From contig RQOL01000519.1 of NCBI GenBank assembly GCA_013076295.1, positions 434,001 to 498,000 on the forward strand: DNA of 64,000 nucleotides. Reading direction: 5' to 3'. The notes beneath the pieces are model-generated. The model searched no databases and was not told where the DNA came from. It worked only from the letters and a program-made list of their open reading frames with translations. The translations under genes were made by a program, and so were the position numbers. How positions within the stretch are numbered: the stretch's first letter is position 1; each line of letters opens with the position of its first letter. Shown here one piece after another: positions 63,600 to 64,000 of the stretch. The DNA comes from Sanderia malayensis (Eukaryota > Cnidaria > Scyphozoa > Semaeostomeae > Pelagiidae).

Positions 63600-64000
63600 A
63601 TTGTAGGTATTTGTATTCCCATGGGAATTGATGTTATTCCCAAGGGATTCATTTAACATTTTTCAATTCCCTTGGGATTCATTTTTTTTAAACATTTTTG
63701 GACAAATGAATCCCTTATGAATAGCATATTCCCATGGGAATTACCTTTATTCCCTAGGGATTCATTTTTAATTCCCTTGGGATTCATTTTTTCAAATTTT
63801 TCCAAAAAAATGAATCCCTTGGGAATAACATATTCCCATGGGAATTAATTTTATTCCCAAGGGATTCATTTTTTAAGATTTTTCCATAAAATGAATCCCT
63901 TGGGAATATCATATTCCCATGGGAATGAATTTTAATTCCCAAGGGATTCATTTTTAATTCCCTTGGGATTCATTTTTTAAAAATTTTTTCCAAAAAATGA
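63600..64000. repeat. Palindrome-rich tandem repeat, continues beyond the window
   Basis: The perfect palindrome ATTCCCATGGGAAT occurs at 63615, 63728, 63832 and 63913. Between these lie CCAAGGGATTCATTTT and its reverse complement AAAATGAATCCCTTGG, so nearly every segment can pair with a neighbour. Spacing (113, 104, 81 bp) is irregular. Confidence 0.88.

Overview
This is eukaryotic, metazoan genomic DNA. It is AT-rich, its genes have GT-AG introns, and it carries long satellite arrays and fragments of animal-type transposable elements. It holds the 3' part of one very large plus-strand gene. The last exon encodes, in order, spectrin-type repeats, a calcium-binding EF-hand, a GAS2 (GAR) domain and a basic Ser/Gly/Arg tail with an SxIP motif. 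That order identifies a spectraplakin (the MACF1/ACF7, dystonin, Short stop, VAB-10 family), which crosslinks actin and microtubules. The taxon cannot be fixed. A non-vertebrate animal, perhaps a cnidarian, is a low-confidence guess based on a P2X7-like Cys-rich gene fragment and a Penelope-like retroelement fragment nearby. Layout: 1-3935 is a ~180 bp satellite; 3936-5960 is a ~137 bp satellite with GTGGGAA-type minisatellite blocks; 5961-12113 is repeat-rich intergenic or intronic DNA (two copies of a TA-flanked MITE, a Penelope-like fragment between inverted repeats, a LINE 3' end); 12114-12552 is a broken P2X7-like gene fragment; 12553-12652 is an assembly gap of 100 N. From 12653 to 60840 runs the spectraplakin-like gene, 46 coding exons, 5' incomplete. 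Its first visible exon is about 13.1 kb. It encodes a Glu/Lys/Val/Pro-rich region built of short DG-turn motifs. The 5' two thirds of that exon is an almost perfectly homogenised array of 1,554 bp (518 codon) units running out of the gap; the rest is three older, diverged units, a Ser-Pro hinge and the first helical repeat. Exons 2 to 46 (22,347 nt including the stop; 7,448 residues) encode roughly 60 or more spectrin repeats, mostly one repeat per phase-0 exon, then the EF-GAS2 end. The calponin-homology and plakin domains expected at the N terminus of a spectraplakin are not in the window; they would lie in the gap or upstream. How the parts would work together (family knowledge plus inference): the DG-repeat block occupies the place where vertebrate spectraplakins carry plakin repeats, and would be a long linker or scaffold ahead of the flexible spectrin rod. 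The rod ends in a microtubule-binding GAS2 module and an EB1-type SxIP motif. A 2.7 kb intron late in the rod holds a candidate internal first exon encoding MGQCCGSRK, followed by a splice donor in the correct phase. If used, it would give a myristoylated and palmitoylated short isoform that keeps only the last half of the rod and the microtubule-binding end. The 3' flank to 64000 has no recognisable gene and ends in a palindrome-rich tandem repeat that continues past the window.
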